Origin: Sporosarcina luteola
GTDB taxonomy: Bacteria > Bacillota > Bacilli > Bacillales_A > Planococcaceae
Assembly (NCBI RefSeq): GCF_023715585.1
Contig: NZ_JAMBOK010000001.1
Span: 1,550,001 to 1,614,000 of the forward strand
Reading direction: 5' to 3'
DNA: 64,000 bases
The position numbers were made by a program, and so were the translations under genes. The notes beneath the pieces are model-generated. The model was not told the origin of the DNA, made no database searches, and saw only the letters and a list, made by a program, of their open reading frames with translations. Below are positions 26,332 to 34,066 of this stretch, piece after piece. Within the stretch, counting starts at the first letter, position 1. Each line of letters begins with the position of its first letter.

Positions 26332-26478
26332 GGTGCCTGTGCAACACACATTTATGATGATTCATAAAAATGTATAAACAAACAATTGAAAGCCAGTCAT
26401 TTCCCTAAATGACTGGCTTATCTATTTAACATTATACAATTGTAGTTAATAAACTGAATAGTGTGCTGCAAAGGCACC
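26332..26478. repeat. One-hairpin GGTGCCTGTGCA element, copy G
   Basis: Left end GGTGCCTGTGCAACACACATT, right end GTGCTGCAAAGGCACC (one base off). The hairpin is AAGCCAGTCATTTCCC/AAATGACTGGCTT, the same as the second hairpin of copies B and C. It begins 16 bases after the 217-aa gene's stop. Confidence 0.85.
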
Positions 26479-26535
26479 GAAAAGAGATTAAGAAAAATCG
26501 TTTCGGTCCGCGTACATATCAATCGTCTAATTAAT

Positions 26536-26680
26536 CGATTGACTAAATAAATATCCATCCACAACTTTCTCTTGTGGACGGATTTTCCGTTTACCTGAAA
26601 ACAATCTTTCACAATACACCATTCGCAAAGTCGGCTTAAAAGACCGATGGTAACAAAGTTGTTATACTAATTATTCGGCT
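26536..26680 (-). pseudogene. Remnant of the 3' end of the zinc-ribbon gene at 18.6 kb with its terminator
   Basis: The stretch matches 18575-18700 by eye: TCGATTGACTAAATAAA, the terminator CCACAACTTTCTCTTGTGG, then CACCATTCGCAAAGTCGG against CACCAATTGCAGAGTCGG. On the minus strand the coding frame is broken. So the end of the NlpC/P60 gene, the shared terminator and the tail of the convergent gene were copied here about 8 kb away. Confidence 0.6.
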
Positions 26681-26732
26681 TTCCCTCACCACAAATGCAT
26701 TTGAACCGTTCATTATTAGTTATTGCTTTGTG

Positions 26733-26763
26733 TCGGTGCTGTGCAAGGTTCATTTATGAAACA
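26733..26763 (+). repeat. Left-end fragment of the GGTGCCTGTGCA element
   Basis: TCGGTGCTGTGCAAGGTTCATTTATGA resembles the left 27 bases of the family; the hairpin and right end are absent. A truncated copy. Confidence 0.55.
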
Positions 26764-26770
26764 AAAGAAT

Positions 26771-27499
26771 TTAATTTGCGTTAATAAATAATTTTCCATC
26801 GGCGATTTTTCTTGTTTCGTTGCCATAAATATCTCTGACTTTCACTTCTATAGCAGCCCCTTTTACAGGTGTACCATATGATATAGTCCAGTAGCCCTCA
26901 TAACGACCAGGTCTTACTTCTCTTAATGGCAACTCAAATGCATTTGTTTTCTTAACGCTAAATGTGGTTAGTGGCATATTAATAGAGAAAGTCGCAGTTA
27001 ATCCGGCTTCACTATCAAACTCAATCTTCAATGCTTTGCCAACTTCACCATGAAAATCCTTTGTAGGGGTTAGGTTTTTAATCTTAAGTTCTGCAGTTTT
27101 AGAAAAAACTGTAACAGTCTTTGTTTCTTCATTGCCGGCAGCGTCTTTAGCAACTACTGTGATGATGTTTTCACCTTGTTCCAAAAGAATACGTTTTGTG
27201 TAATTCCCCCTAATTAAGTCGGCTTGCTGTCCATTAACAGTTACCATGTTTATATTAATACTGGAAACTTTACCTGTAACAGTTATTACTTCTTTATTCG
27301 TTTTCAAACCATTTCTAGGACTTGTGATCAATAGTATTGGTGTCACCGTGTCCAATGTCTGATAACCCAGTGTAGAACCTGTGGGTTTTCCCTTTTCCTC
27401 GGCACTTACAAAATTCGGCATGATCATTGATAACGCCATGAGAAAAATGGCGGCAATAATGAAAGTTCTATTTCTATTATGACGATGTGCTCTCTTCAA
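26771..27499 (-). CDS. Secreted Ig-like (glucodextranase-B-type) domain protein
   Basis: 242 residues. A signal peptide (about residues 1-33, hydrophobic AAIFLMALSMIMPNFVSA) leads to a bacterial Ig-like domain (about 40-115: TPILLITSPRNGLKTNKEVITVTGKV ... NIITVVAKDAAGNEETKTVTVF shown in part). A second beta-rich region (about 120-240) resembles another extracellular Ig-like unit. Such domains bind partners or stiffen surface fibres; there are no enzymatic motifs. TTG at 27499 follows AAAGGAG by eight bases; upstream Met codons are not supported. It is the last gene of the secreted coiled-coil operon and may be a structural or adhesive part. Confidence 0.78.
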   Translation of the reverse strand: MKRAHRHNRNRTFIIAAIFLMALSMIMPNFVSAEEKGKPTGSTLGYQTLDTVTPILLITSPRNGLKTNKEVITVTGKVSSININMVTVNGQQADLIRGNYTKRILLEQGENIITVVAKDAAGNEETKTVTVFSKTAELKIKNLTPTKDFHGEVGKALKIEFDSEAGLTATFSINMPLTTFSVKKTNAFELPLREVRPGRYEGYWTISYGTPVKGAAIEVKVRDIYGNETRKIADGKLFINAN

Positions 27500-27688
27500 T
27501 TTTACTTCTCCTTTCTTAAACATATTCTCCTTCATGCAATACATACCTTATCACTGTAGATTGACTCAATCAGTTCCCCTTATGACTAAAAATGTACTGA
27601 TGGGCTTCCAACCATGTAAGCGCCAAGCCTCATGCGTAACTTGCTCCATTTTTAAAAGAAAAATATCTACCATTAACTGTACAGACGA

Positions 27689-28243
27689 TTACTCAGTTAC
27701 TTTAAAACTTAATGGGTACAGAGAAAAAGCCACCTTCCCTTTTATCCGTTCTTTCGATACTAATCCGAAATCTTTGCTTCTACTATCTAAACTTTCACCC
27801 GGTGTTCGGTTGTCACCTACGACGAAATAAGAATTTTCCGTCACCATTATGCGCTCCATATCATTTGGAATACCGATAGCATAGCTATTATCAACCTGAT
27901 CACCGTTCACATAAATGACTCCGGCATTTATTTCTACAGTGTCGTTAGGCATAGCAATGATTCTCTTAATTACATCAAAACCATGTACGTCTGAAAATTG
28001 AACCACATCATTTATTTGAGGATTATAAAATATATTAGTTGTAACAATAACATCTTTATTTTGGATAGTTGGATTCATGGAGTTACCACTGATGACCGTA
28101 ATACCTATCACATAGCGGAAAACAAGAAAAAGAGCTAACATCAATAATGCAAATTTTAACCAACTGAGGAAAGCATCTCTTGAACTCCCTCTATCATTTG
28201 TATTCTCCATTACTTGTGTCTCCAGTTCAATAGTAGGTCTCAT
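27689..28243 (-). CDS. Signal peptidase I
   Basis: 184 residues, one N-terminal membrane anchor (about 26-50). The catalytic serine is Ser55 in ISGNSMNPT, the general-base lysine is Lys93 in DVIKRIIAMP, and the domain-E signature VVGDNRTPGESLDSR is present. The Ser-Lys dyad marks it as the common prokaryotic type, not the Ser-His SipW type. It cleaves signal peptides on the outer membrane face. The ATG at 28243 overlaps the stop of the upstream coiled-coil gene (ATGA), so it is translationally coupled to a likely substrate; a later ATG 12 codons in is possible. It may be dedicated to the three exported proteins of this operon. Confidence 0.92.
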   Translation of the reverse strand: MRPTIELETQVMENTNDRGSSRDAFLSWLKFALLMLALFLVFRYVIGITVISGNSMNPTIQNKDVIVTTNIFYNPQINDVVQFSDVHGFDVIKRIIAMPNDTVEINAGVIYVNGDQVDNSYAIGIPNDMERIMVTENSYFVVGDNRTPGESLDSRSKDFGLVSKERIKGKVAFSLYPLSFKVTE

Positions 28244-28890
28244 TCTGTATCACGATCCTTTTTTAGAGCTGAAGCAGATTCGCCAACTGAACTTGATTCA
28301 TGTTCTGGCGCAGGTTCGTTACCTTGTTCTGTACCCAGTTCAGACTCCGATTCCGGATCAAGTCCTTCTTCAAAATCATCTTCATCATTAGTTTCGGGCT
28401 CCGAACTGTGCTCTTGCTTTGAACTTTCATTATTAATTACTACTCTATCCATCTCAACAATAGCTGCTTGAAAGATACCTTCCAATTCATTCCTTAAGAT
28501 TCCCTCTTCTTCCGAGCTATTAATTTCGAGGTTATTAATTAACTCATCAGTATAACGTCGCAATTCACTTGTTCGTTTCTCCTTCTCTTCCGTAGTGATT
28601 GACTGAAGTCTTTCATTGGCAGATTGAATTTCCGCTTGCAACTCTTCTTTTAAGCGTTCCGTTTGGATTTCACGTTCTGTATCGATTGCTTCCTTAATTT
28701 CTGTAATTGCGTGCCCCCTTTGGGTATTAAACCAGTTTGTCAGTAGTGATTGGATATCCTGATTCGCAAACGTAATCGATACACTGCTTCCAATAATTCC
28801 AATTAAAAGAACAGCTCCAATTAGAAATTTAGCCTTTCCCATAAGGCTTTTCTTCTTTCTTCTTCGTTTCCGAGCTTCTTTTTTATTCAC
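28240..28890 (-). CDS. Exported coiled-coil protein with acidic tail, unknown
   Basis: 216 residues. A very basic start (KKEARKRRRKKK) leads into a hydrophobic segment (about 23-42) ending SITFANQ, which may be cleaved or kept as an anchor. Then comes a motif DIQSLLTNWFNTQ like those in the two upstream genes. Residues 65-150 form a strong coiled coil (heptad-like EIKEAIDTEREIQTERLKEEL). The last 60 residues are very rich in Glu, Ser, Asp and Pro. GTG at 28890 follows GGAGGG. No known family. Coupled to signal peptidase downstream. Confidence 0.78.
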   Translation of the reverse strand: MNKKEARKRRRKKKSLMGKAKFLIGAVLLIGIIGSSVSITFANQDIQSLLTNWFNTQRGHAITEIKEAIDTEREIQTERLKEELQAEIQSANERLQSITTEEKEKRTSELRRYTDELINNLEINSSEEEGILRNELEGIFQAAIVEMDRVVINNESSKQEHSSEPETNDEDDFEEGLDPESESELGTEQGNEPAPEHESSSVGESASALKKDRDTE

Positions 28891-28908
28891 AGCACACCCT
28901 CCAAATTA

Positions 28909-28940
28909 AATAGTAGGGCCCACAATGGGCGGGCCCTATT
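28909..28940 (-). terminator. Intergenic hairpin inside the coiled-coil operon
   Basis: AATAGTAGGGCCC pairs with GGGCCCTATT on either side of an ACAATGGGC loop region. There is only a weak T run, so it may attenuate or stabilise the mRNA, making more of the 256-aa protein than of the genes after it. Confidence 0.6.
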
Positions 28941-28956
28941 AACATTTCACCTATTT

Positions 28957-29727
28957 TCAGATTCCGTCAACAAGAGCATCTAATGCTTCTTTTGCATCTT
29001 GTTCAAGTTCATCAGCTTTATCCCGAATTAATTCTGCTTGTTCTTCTACGAGATCATTTTTAATTTGAGTGATTTGACCACGTAACTCTTCAATTTTTTT
29101 GTCAATGTCCGCTTTTAAGGTCTTTACTTCTGTATCCGCTTGAGTGTTTATTTCTGTAGTAATTGCGGCTTTGGCATTACTAATCGCAGTATCTAACGCT
29201 GACACCGCCCTCGTTTTAGCAGCATCTAAATCAGTTTGAACTTTATCTAGAGCTAATTGTCCCTTATTTCCCGTAAAAGCTTCTAAATCATTTTTAGCGT
29301 ACTCTTGTGCTACTCCACCCAATCTATTAAGTTCAGTAATTGCATCTGTATAAATCTTATGAAAATCTTGACCCATACCAGCCATAATTTGGCCTTTAGC
29401 AGTATTTACAGCACCAATATAACCTTGGCTGGCAGTATTAATGGCCGTTGAAGCTCTATTGATTTCATAATTTCTTGTACTATTAATACTACCTTCTGCG
29501 TCAGTTTTCATTCCATTGTATTCATTTTGCAAACCAGGTAGCTTTCCTGCAGCGTATCCACCCAATTGACTCTCCATTGAACCCACCGCGCCATCAAATA
29601 CGCCATCATACCAAGACTTTAGTGCTCCACCAACGTCCTTATTAGCAAATGCCATTCCTACACCGGATAGTAATCCTACCGAAATTGTTCCTGCCATGAT
29701 TTTCTTTTTTAGTGGTGTCATTTTCAT
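28957..29727 (-). CDS. Exported alpha-helical coiled-coil protein, unknown
   Basis: 256 residues. The start MKMTPLKKKIMAGTISVG plus LLSGVGMAFA is a clear signal peptide, with cleavage expected after AFA (about residue 28). The mature part begins NKDVGGALKSWYDGVFDGAVG and continues as Ala-, Glu- and Lys-rich helices to the end (heptads strongest at 140-256), with no Cys and no enzymatic motif. It resembles fibre-forming or surface scaffold proteins. ATG at 29727 follows TAGGAGG, the strongest ribosome site in the operon, so it may be the main product. I do not know a characterised homologue. Confidence 0.8.
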   Translation of the reverse strand: MKMTPLKKKIMAGTISVGLLSGVGMAFANKDVGGALKSWYDGVFDGAVGSMESQLGGYAAGKLPGLQNEYNGMKTDAEGSINSTRNYEINRASTAINTASQGYIGAVNTAKGQIMAGMGQDFHKIYTDAITELNRLGGVAQEYAKNDLEAFTGNKGQLALDKVQTDLDAAKTRAVSALDTAISNAKAAITTEINTQADTEVKTLKADIDKKIEELRGQITQIKNDLVEEQAELIRDKADELEQDAKEALDALVDGI

Positions 29728-29769
29728 TTAAAATTCCTCCTAAGTTTTGTTGTTTCTTATTTTTAGGAT

Positions 29770-30228
29770 TCACTTTTCAGTGAATCCGTCAAAATCATTG
29801 TCAGATAAAAGTTCAGATAAAATGTCGAAAGCTTCTTTCTCGATTACCATTTGTGTTTCTTGCATTTCTTGTTCAACTTCCATGAGATCCAATTGTATAA
29901 GTGATTCCTTTGTTTCTTCCAACCGCTGAAGGTAATCCTTTTTATAATTCTCGATATCTCCTTTTGCACTACCAGAAGCGATCAGAAAGAAATCACTCAG
30001 TTTCTGCTCAATCTCTTTTAGCAACTGCTCTTCTTGCGTTTCTACTGATTTCTTCATAGAGCTGAATCCAACTTGCACCTCTTTATTCATCTGTTCAGAC
30101 ACCGAATGTAACTGTTGCCTATACCAGTCTGAAAAGGTCAAGCCTGATGTCGATTGGGCATATATTGAAGTACCAATAAAAAGGAAAGAGCATATTACCA
30201 ATGCAACTACAATCTTTCTCACAATCAC
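29770..30228 (-). CDS. Exported coiled-coil protein, unknown
   Basis: 152 residues. Signal peptide VVALVICSFLFIGTSIYA with cleavage after YAQ-like (about residue 24). The mature protein starts STSGLTFSDWYRQQLHSV, sharing the short xxxxxDWYxxx pattern with the 256- and 216-aa proteins. The rest is a predicted coiled coil rich in Glu, Gln and Lys, with an acidic end. The start is GTG at 30228 or the GTG two codons later, next to AGGGGGTAGG. First gene of the operon, 42 bases before the 256-aa gene. Confidence 0.75.
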   Translation of the reverse strand: MIVRKIVVALVICSFLFIGTSIYAQSTSGLTFSDWYRQQLHSVSEQMNKEVQVGFSSMKKSVETQEEQLLKEIEQKLSDFFLIASGSAKGDIENYKKDYLQRLEETKESLIQLDLMEVEQEMQETQMVIEKEAFDILSELLSDNDFDGFTEK

Positions 30229-30528
30229 CTACCCCCTACTCATTCTCTGAGAAGCATCATTCATTTCAGTAAAAATTGTTACGATGATTCTCGTCAGCTC
30301 CCCGTTGTCATAGTGCAAGATGCCTGATGAGCTGTGTTTTTTTAACTATTTTTAGTATAGAGTCAATTCCAATGTCCTACACACCTCTACCGGCTACTTT
30401 TACGCTATCCTTTAGATACTTCATGTTATACGCTTTTGTAATCCGCCCTACTACCTTTGTCGTAATTGGTAGACGAAAGTATAATACCGAGTAGGCTTAT
30501 TCATAGAACCACTACACCTTTCAACGCT
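30229..30528 (-). promoter_or_regulatory. Promoter/leader region of the coiled-coil operon
   Basis: A 300-base gap with no gene. It holds an inverted repeat CTACC-N12-GGTAG at 30451-30472 and a related CGTCTACC/GGTAGTAG context, which could bind the response regulator encoded next door (inference). A second, weaker stem (AGCTCATCAGGC...GGGGAGCT) lies near 30295-30335. I see no known riboswitch. Confidence 0.4.
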
Positions 30529-30567
30529 AAAACGCCAGATCCCCTTCGAACAGGATCTGGCGTTTTT
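30529..30567. terminator. Terminator after the response-regulator gene
   Basis: AAAACGCCAGATCC pairs with GGATCTGGCGTTTTT. It is about 30 bases past the stop at 30598 and separates the regulator from the coiled-coil operon promoter. Confidence 0.9.
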
Positions 30568-30597
30568 GCTATTAATTGTATTTTTTCAAATTAACAG

Positions 30598-31239
30598 TTA
30601 ATTAACAACGTATCGGACTAGACCTTTTGCATTAGCGTATAAAGCTGCTTGGGTCCTATCTGCCAAATTCAACTTTGCCAATACTTGACTGACATGTTTC
30701 TTAACTGTGTACTCCGTTACGTATAATATCTGGGAGATTTCCTTATTGGATAACCCTTTACCAAGTTCCATTAGTACTTCCATTTCTTTTGGAGTCAACT
30801 TGTCGACATCTTCAGTTGCTTTAGTAGATTTCCGAGATTTAAAAATGGCCTCAAATAGTCTTTGGTCGAAATAGTTCCGACCATTACTGATCATTCGCAA
30901 TGCATGTATGAGTTCTTCAGGCAATGATTCTTTTAATATATAGCCAGAAACCCCTAAGCTTTTAGCCGCCTTAAAATCTTCTTCGCCGGATGTAGAGGAC
31001 AATACCACAAATTCACAAACGACCCCTTGATTTTTTGCTTCTGCTATTAATTCTAAGCCGGATTCACCCCCTAATTGGAGGTCTACGATAGCAATATCAG
31101 GTCTCAACGAAGTAAAGACGGACAGGGCTTCCTTACTATTAGAAGCCTCCCCCACTATGTTCATTATTCCCTCATTGATAAGAATGGAAGATAACCCTTT
31201 TCTAATTAAAGGATGATCATCGACAATTACTATATTCAT
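30598..31239 (-). CDS. LuxR/NarL-type response regulator (orphan)
   Basis: 213 residues. Receiver domain 1-120 with the acidic pair DD (residues 7-8), phospho-acceptor Asp53 in IVDLQLGG, a Ser-Ser in place of the usual Thr (VVLSSTSG) and Lys in YILKESLP. The C-terminal LuxR helix-turn-helix is LTPKEMEVLMELGKGLSNKEISQILYVTEYTVKKHVSQVLAKL (residues about 146-190, quoted in part). ATG at 31239 has AGAGAGG about 11 bases upstream; earlier in-frame starts lack one. No histidine kinase gene is nearby. It probably controls the adjacent exported coiled-coil operon. Confidence 0.9.
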   Translation of the reverse strand: MNIVIVDDHPLIRKGLSSILINEGIMNIVGEASNSKEALSVFTSLRPDIAIVDLQLGGESGLELIAEAKNQGVVCEFVVLSSTSGEEDFKAAKSLGVSGYILKESLPEELIHALRMISNGRNYFDQRLFEAIFKSRKSTKATEDVDKLTPKEMEVLMELGKGLSNKEISQILYVTEYTVKKHVSQVLAKLNLADRTQAALYANAKGLVRYVVN

Positions 31240-31396
31240 AAACCGAAAACCTCTCTCAATTTTTAGTTTGATCTCTATGCTCATCGTTGTTGTCAATAAA
31301 CAAATATCGGAGTAGATCCTGCAACTTTAACTACTAATAACCTAGAATAACAGCTATACATACGACTCCCCCTTGTTAAATAATAAAAACCTAACT

Positions 31397-31417
31397 AAAT
31401 TCGGAATATCCGAATTT
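31397..31417. promoter_or_regulatory. Palindrome upstream of the response-regulator gene
   Basis: Nine-base perfect arms AAATTCGGA and TCCGAATTT around ATA. It lies about 160 bases upstream of the regulator start and could be an operator; nothing else supports this. Confidence 0.4.
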
Positions 31418-31626
31418 AATCAGGCCGGTTGCACCAATAACTCCATACGCCCCAGGTGCCCAAATACAGAACGTATTTCACAGTATCCATCTTCTGTTTC
31501 ATATTCTAATAACATTGTAAGCCAAATATCCCGTATATATTGTCATATAACGGAGCAATTCAACTACTATTTTTGGTATTTTCTGTCTGCAAACGTCGAA
31601 TATATAGTATCCTGTTTCAATGGCCA

Positions 31627-31670
31627 AAACAGCAAGCTAACCAATCTCAAAACCGGTCAGCTTGCTGTTT
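31627..31670. terminator. Terminator after glpD
   Basis: AAACAGCAAGCTAACC pairs with GGTCAGCTTGCTGTTT, 14 bases past the glpD stop at 31684, with a following T-containing stretch on the minus strand. Confidence 0.85.
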
Positions 31671-31683
31671 CAATTATAAAACA

Positions 31684-33327
31684 TCACCTCTCCCCAGCCT
31701 CCCAAATCCGAGCCTCCAACTCCCCCCAACACAACTCCTTCTCCTCATCTGTCCATCCCATCAAAATAGCCATATACTCAATAACATCCTTTTTCCACTT
31801 ATTCACCCAATCGATGTCGAACAATACCGCGCCCGTCCGTCGAATGAAATAATCGCTTGGGGTTAGGGACATTTCTTCTTCGATCGCGTAGTGAAGGGTC
31901 AGTTTGATGGCTAGCGGCAAATCGGTTTCATTCAAAACCTGGTCCGCATACCTAAGCACTGATTCCGTATTGGTGGCGTATGTCGCGAGGATGCTAGTCG
32001 CATCGACCACTGAGATTCCCACCTTTGCAACTTCCCCAGCCCTGTCGTGTATAAATCGCGAATACTCTTCTGGTCTCTCAAACTCGCCACCCGATAACTT
32101 CAAGCGCTTTGTCACGGATTTGGAGCAATCCTTCCCTTCTTCATATAGCTGCTCACAAACCATATCCGTCACCGTCTCCGCCATTTTCCGGTACCCGGTC
32201 AGCTTTCCGCCGGCAATTGTAATCAACCCGGTGTCCGATGTCCAAATTTCATCTTTCCTCGAAATTTCGGACGGTCCTTTCCCTTCCTGCCGGATGAGCG
32301 GTCGTACTCCTGCCCAGGAGGATTCGATGTCATGCATGCCGAGCTGCACTTTCGGGAACATGAATGCAATGCTCGCCAACAAGTATTGTTTATCCTCTTC
32401 CGTTATTTCAGGATGGATCAAATCGCTATGATACTCGGTGTCTGTTGTACCCACATATGTCTTTCCATTCCGCGGAATGGCAAATACCATCCGGCCGTCC
32501 GGTGTGTCGAAGTAGACGGCTTGTTTCAACGGAAACTTGCCGCCATCGATGACGATATGAACACCTTTTGAATGGAAGAGACTCTTCCCTTCGATATCCT
32601 TATCCATCCCGATGACATCTTCAACCCATGGACCTGTTGCGTTGATAATCTTTTTGCCAAAAACATGATATTGATCACCACTGAACATATCCTTAAACTG
32701 CAAACCCGACACCTTACCATCCGCGCCATACGTGAACGACTCCGCCTTCACATAAGTAAGCAAGTCTGCCCCCTTCGCAAAAGCAGTTTTCGCCACTTCG
32801 ATCGTCAACCTTGCATCATCCGTCCGATATTCCACATAATAGCCTGCGCCGAGTAATCCTTTCCTATTTAATAAAGGCTCCTTCCTCAACGCTTCCTTCT
32901 CCGTCAACATTTTCCGGCGCTCTTTCTTCTTCACGCCCGCCAGGAAATCATACACCTTCAATCCTAACGATGTGGAATACTTCCCGAATGTGCCTTTGCG
33001 GTAAATCGGCAAGAGCATCCATTCAGGGTGTGTGACATGGGGAGCATTCCGATAGACGACCTCCCTCTCCTTCCCCACTTCCGCGACCATGCCGACTTCA
33101 AATTGCTTCAGATAACGCAGCCCGCCATGGACAAGTTTCGTGGATCGGCTTGAAGTCCCCGCTGCAATATCCTGCATCTCGATAACAAGCGTCTTCAATC
33201 CCCTCGTCACACAGTCAAGGGCGATGCCCGTCCCCGTTATTCCGCCACCGATAATAATGACATCGTATTGCTTGTTTTCAATAACGTTCAATAGTTCCCG
33301 TCTGCCGGTAAATGAAAATGATTTCAT
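31684..33327 (-). CDS. glpD: Aerobic glycerol-3-phosphate dehydrogenase
   Basis: 547 residues, normal for Bacillus GlpD. The FAD site is VIIIGGGITGTGIALD near residue 22, followed by GTSSRSTKLVHGGLRYL, the usual second signature, and GWTDEEKE-type C-terminal GlpD domain. It oxidises glycerol 3-phosphate to dihydroxyacetone phosphate at the inner membrane face and passes electrons to quinone. ATG at 33327 follows AGGAG. The leader contains a terminator that is the expected target of GlpP, which is encoded divergently. Confidence 0.97.
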   Translation of the reverse strand: MKSFSFTGRRELLNVIENKQYDVIIIGGGITGTGIALDCVTRGLKTLVIEMQDIAAGTSSRSTKLVHGGLRYLKQFEVGMVAEVGKEREVVYRNAPHVTHPEWMLLPIYRKGTFGKYSTSLGLKVYDFLAGVKKKERRKMLTEKEALRKEPLLNRKGLLGAGYYVEYRTDDARLTIEVAKTAFAKGADLLTYVKAESFTYGADGKVSGLQFKDMFSGDQYHVFGKKIINATGPWVEDVIGMDKDIEGKSLFHSKGVHIVIDGGKFPLKQAVYFDTPDGRMVFAIPRNGKTYVGTTDTEYHSDLIHPEITEEDKQYLLASIAFMFPKVQLGMHDIESSWAGVRPLIRQEGKGPSEISRKDEIWTSDTGLITIAGGKLTGYRKMAETVTDMVCEQLYEEGKDCSKSVTKRLKLSGGEFERPEEYSRFIHDRAGEVAKVGISVVDATSILATYATNTESVLRYADQVLNETDLPLAIKLTLHYAIEEEMSLTPSDYFIRRTGAVLFDIDWVNKWKKDVIEYMAILMGWTDEEKELCWGELEARIWEAGER

Positions 33328-33349
33328 CTGTAAAACGCTCCTATCATTG

Positions 33350-33401
33350 AAAAAGACCATTACAATAGCCCTGCTCAATGCAGGGTAATTGTAATGGCCT
33401 T
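33350..33401 (-). promoter_or_regulatory. GlpP-controlled terminator in the glpD leader
   Basis: GGCCATTACAAT...CCCTGC pairs with GCAGGG...ATTGTAATGGTC and is followed on the minus strand by TTTTT, a classic terminator 23 bases ahead of the glpD start codon. In Bacillus subtilis GlpP with glycerol 3-phosphate antiterminates or stabilises the glpD leader. The same arrangement here is expected from the neighbouring glpP. Confidence 0.88.
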
Positions 33402-33502
33402 CTCTCGTAATCTCTGACCTTATGAAATTTTCCTTTTCCTTACTACACGCTATGGTATTATAATAGTACACCACTTCGCATTTTTCGAAAGGATGAATAA
33501 AT

Positions 33503-34066
33503 TTGAGTCTAGTTGACATGGTCGAATCCCAAATGATTGCCTCCGTAAAGAATGAGGAGGATTTGCAGCACGCCCTCACGTCCAATTGCAACATCGTCTT
33601 TCTGCTCACCGGGAATTTGATGACCATTGCAGACTATATTCGGCAGCTACGCGAGGCGGACAAGTATGTCTTTCTTCATCTCGACTTCATCGACGGCCTC
33701 TCCAATTCCAAAAATGCGCTCAACTACGTCGCAGAGTACTGGAATCCTACAGGCATCATAACAACGAAAAGTCATATTGTGAAAATGGCAAATGAAGTTG
33801 GATTGAAAACCATTCAACGCATCTTCCTCATCGATCGCGCTGCCATAAAAAAAGGAATCGAGATGGTCAAATCCTGTCAACCGGACGCCGTCGAAATTCT
33901 TCCTGGCATCATTCCGAAAGTCATCGACCAACTCTCAAGGGAACTTGATTACCCAATCATTGCTGGCGGATTGGTCACTAATCTTTCGGAGGTCCATGAA
34001 GCCCTGGAAGCAGGTGCTCTGGCGGTTTCCTCCGGTGACCCTGCAATGTGGAAATTCGATTTATAA
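33503..34066 (+). CDS. glpP: Glycerol-3-phosphate-responsive antiterminator
   Basis: 187 residues, full-length GlpP. It has the TIM-barrel-like family pattern: VFLLTGN, KYVFLHLDFIDGLSN, GIITTKSHIVKMANEVGLKTIQRIFLID (in part), PDAVEILPGI and IAGGLVTNLSEV. It binds glycerol 3-phosphate and then the glpD leader RNA. TTG at 33503 follows AAAGGA by nine bases. It is divergent from glpD; its last 6 bases overlap the convergent HAD gene, which is unusually tight packing. Confidence 0.94.
   Translation: MSLVDMVESQMIASVKNEEDLQHALTSNCNIVFLLTGNLMTIADYIRQLREADKYVFLHLDFIDGLSNSKNALNYVAEYWNPTGIITTKSHIVKMANEVGLKTIQRIFLIDRAAIKKGIEMVKSCQPDAVEILPGIIPKVIDQLSRELDYPIIAGGLVTNLSEVHEALEAGALAVSSGDPAMWKFDL

Noticed and set aside
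27689..28243. SipW-type signal peptidase for TasA-like fibres
   Set aside because: The general base is Lys93, not His, so it is the ordinary prokaryotic type.
31420..31515. A 31-codon minus-strand frame (MLLEYETEDGYCEIRSVFG...) between the regulator and glpD
   Set aside because: The residues look protein-like, but there is no ribosome site and the frame is closed just upstream. It may be a gene remnant; I could not identify it.
31373..31852. A 159-codon plus-strand frame overlapping the glpD end
   Set aside because: No ribosome site, unusual composition, and half of it is antisense to glpD.
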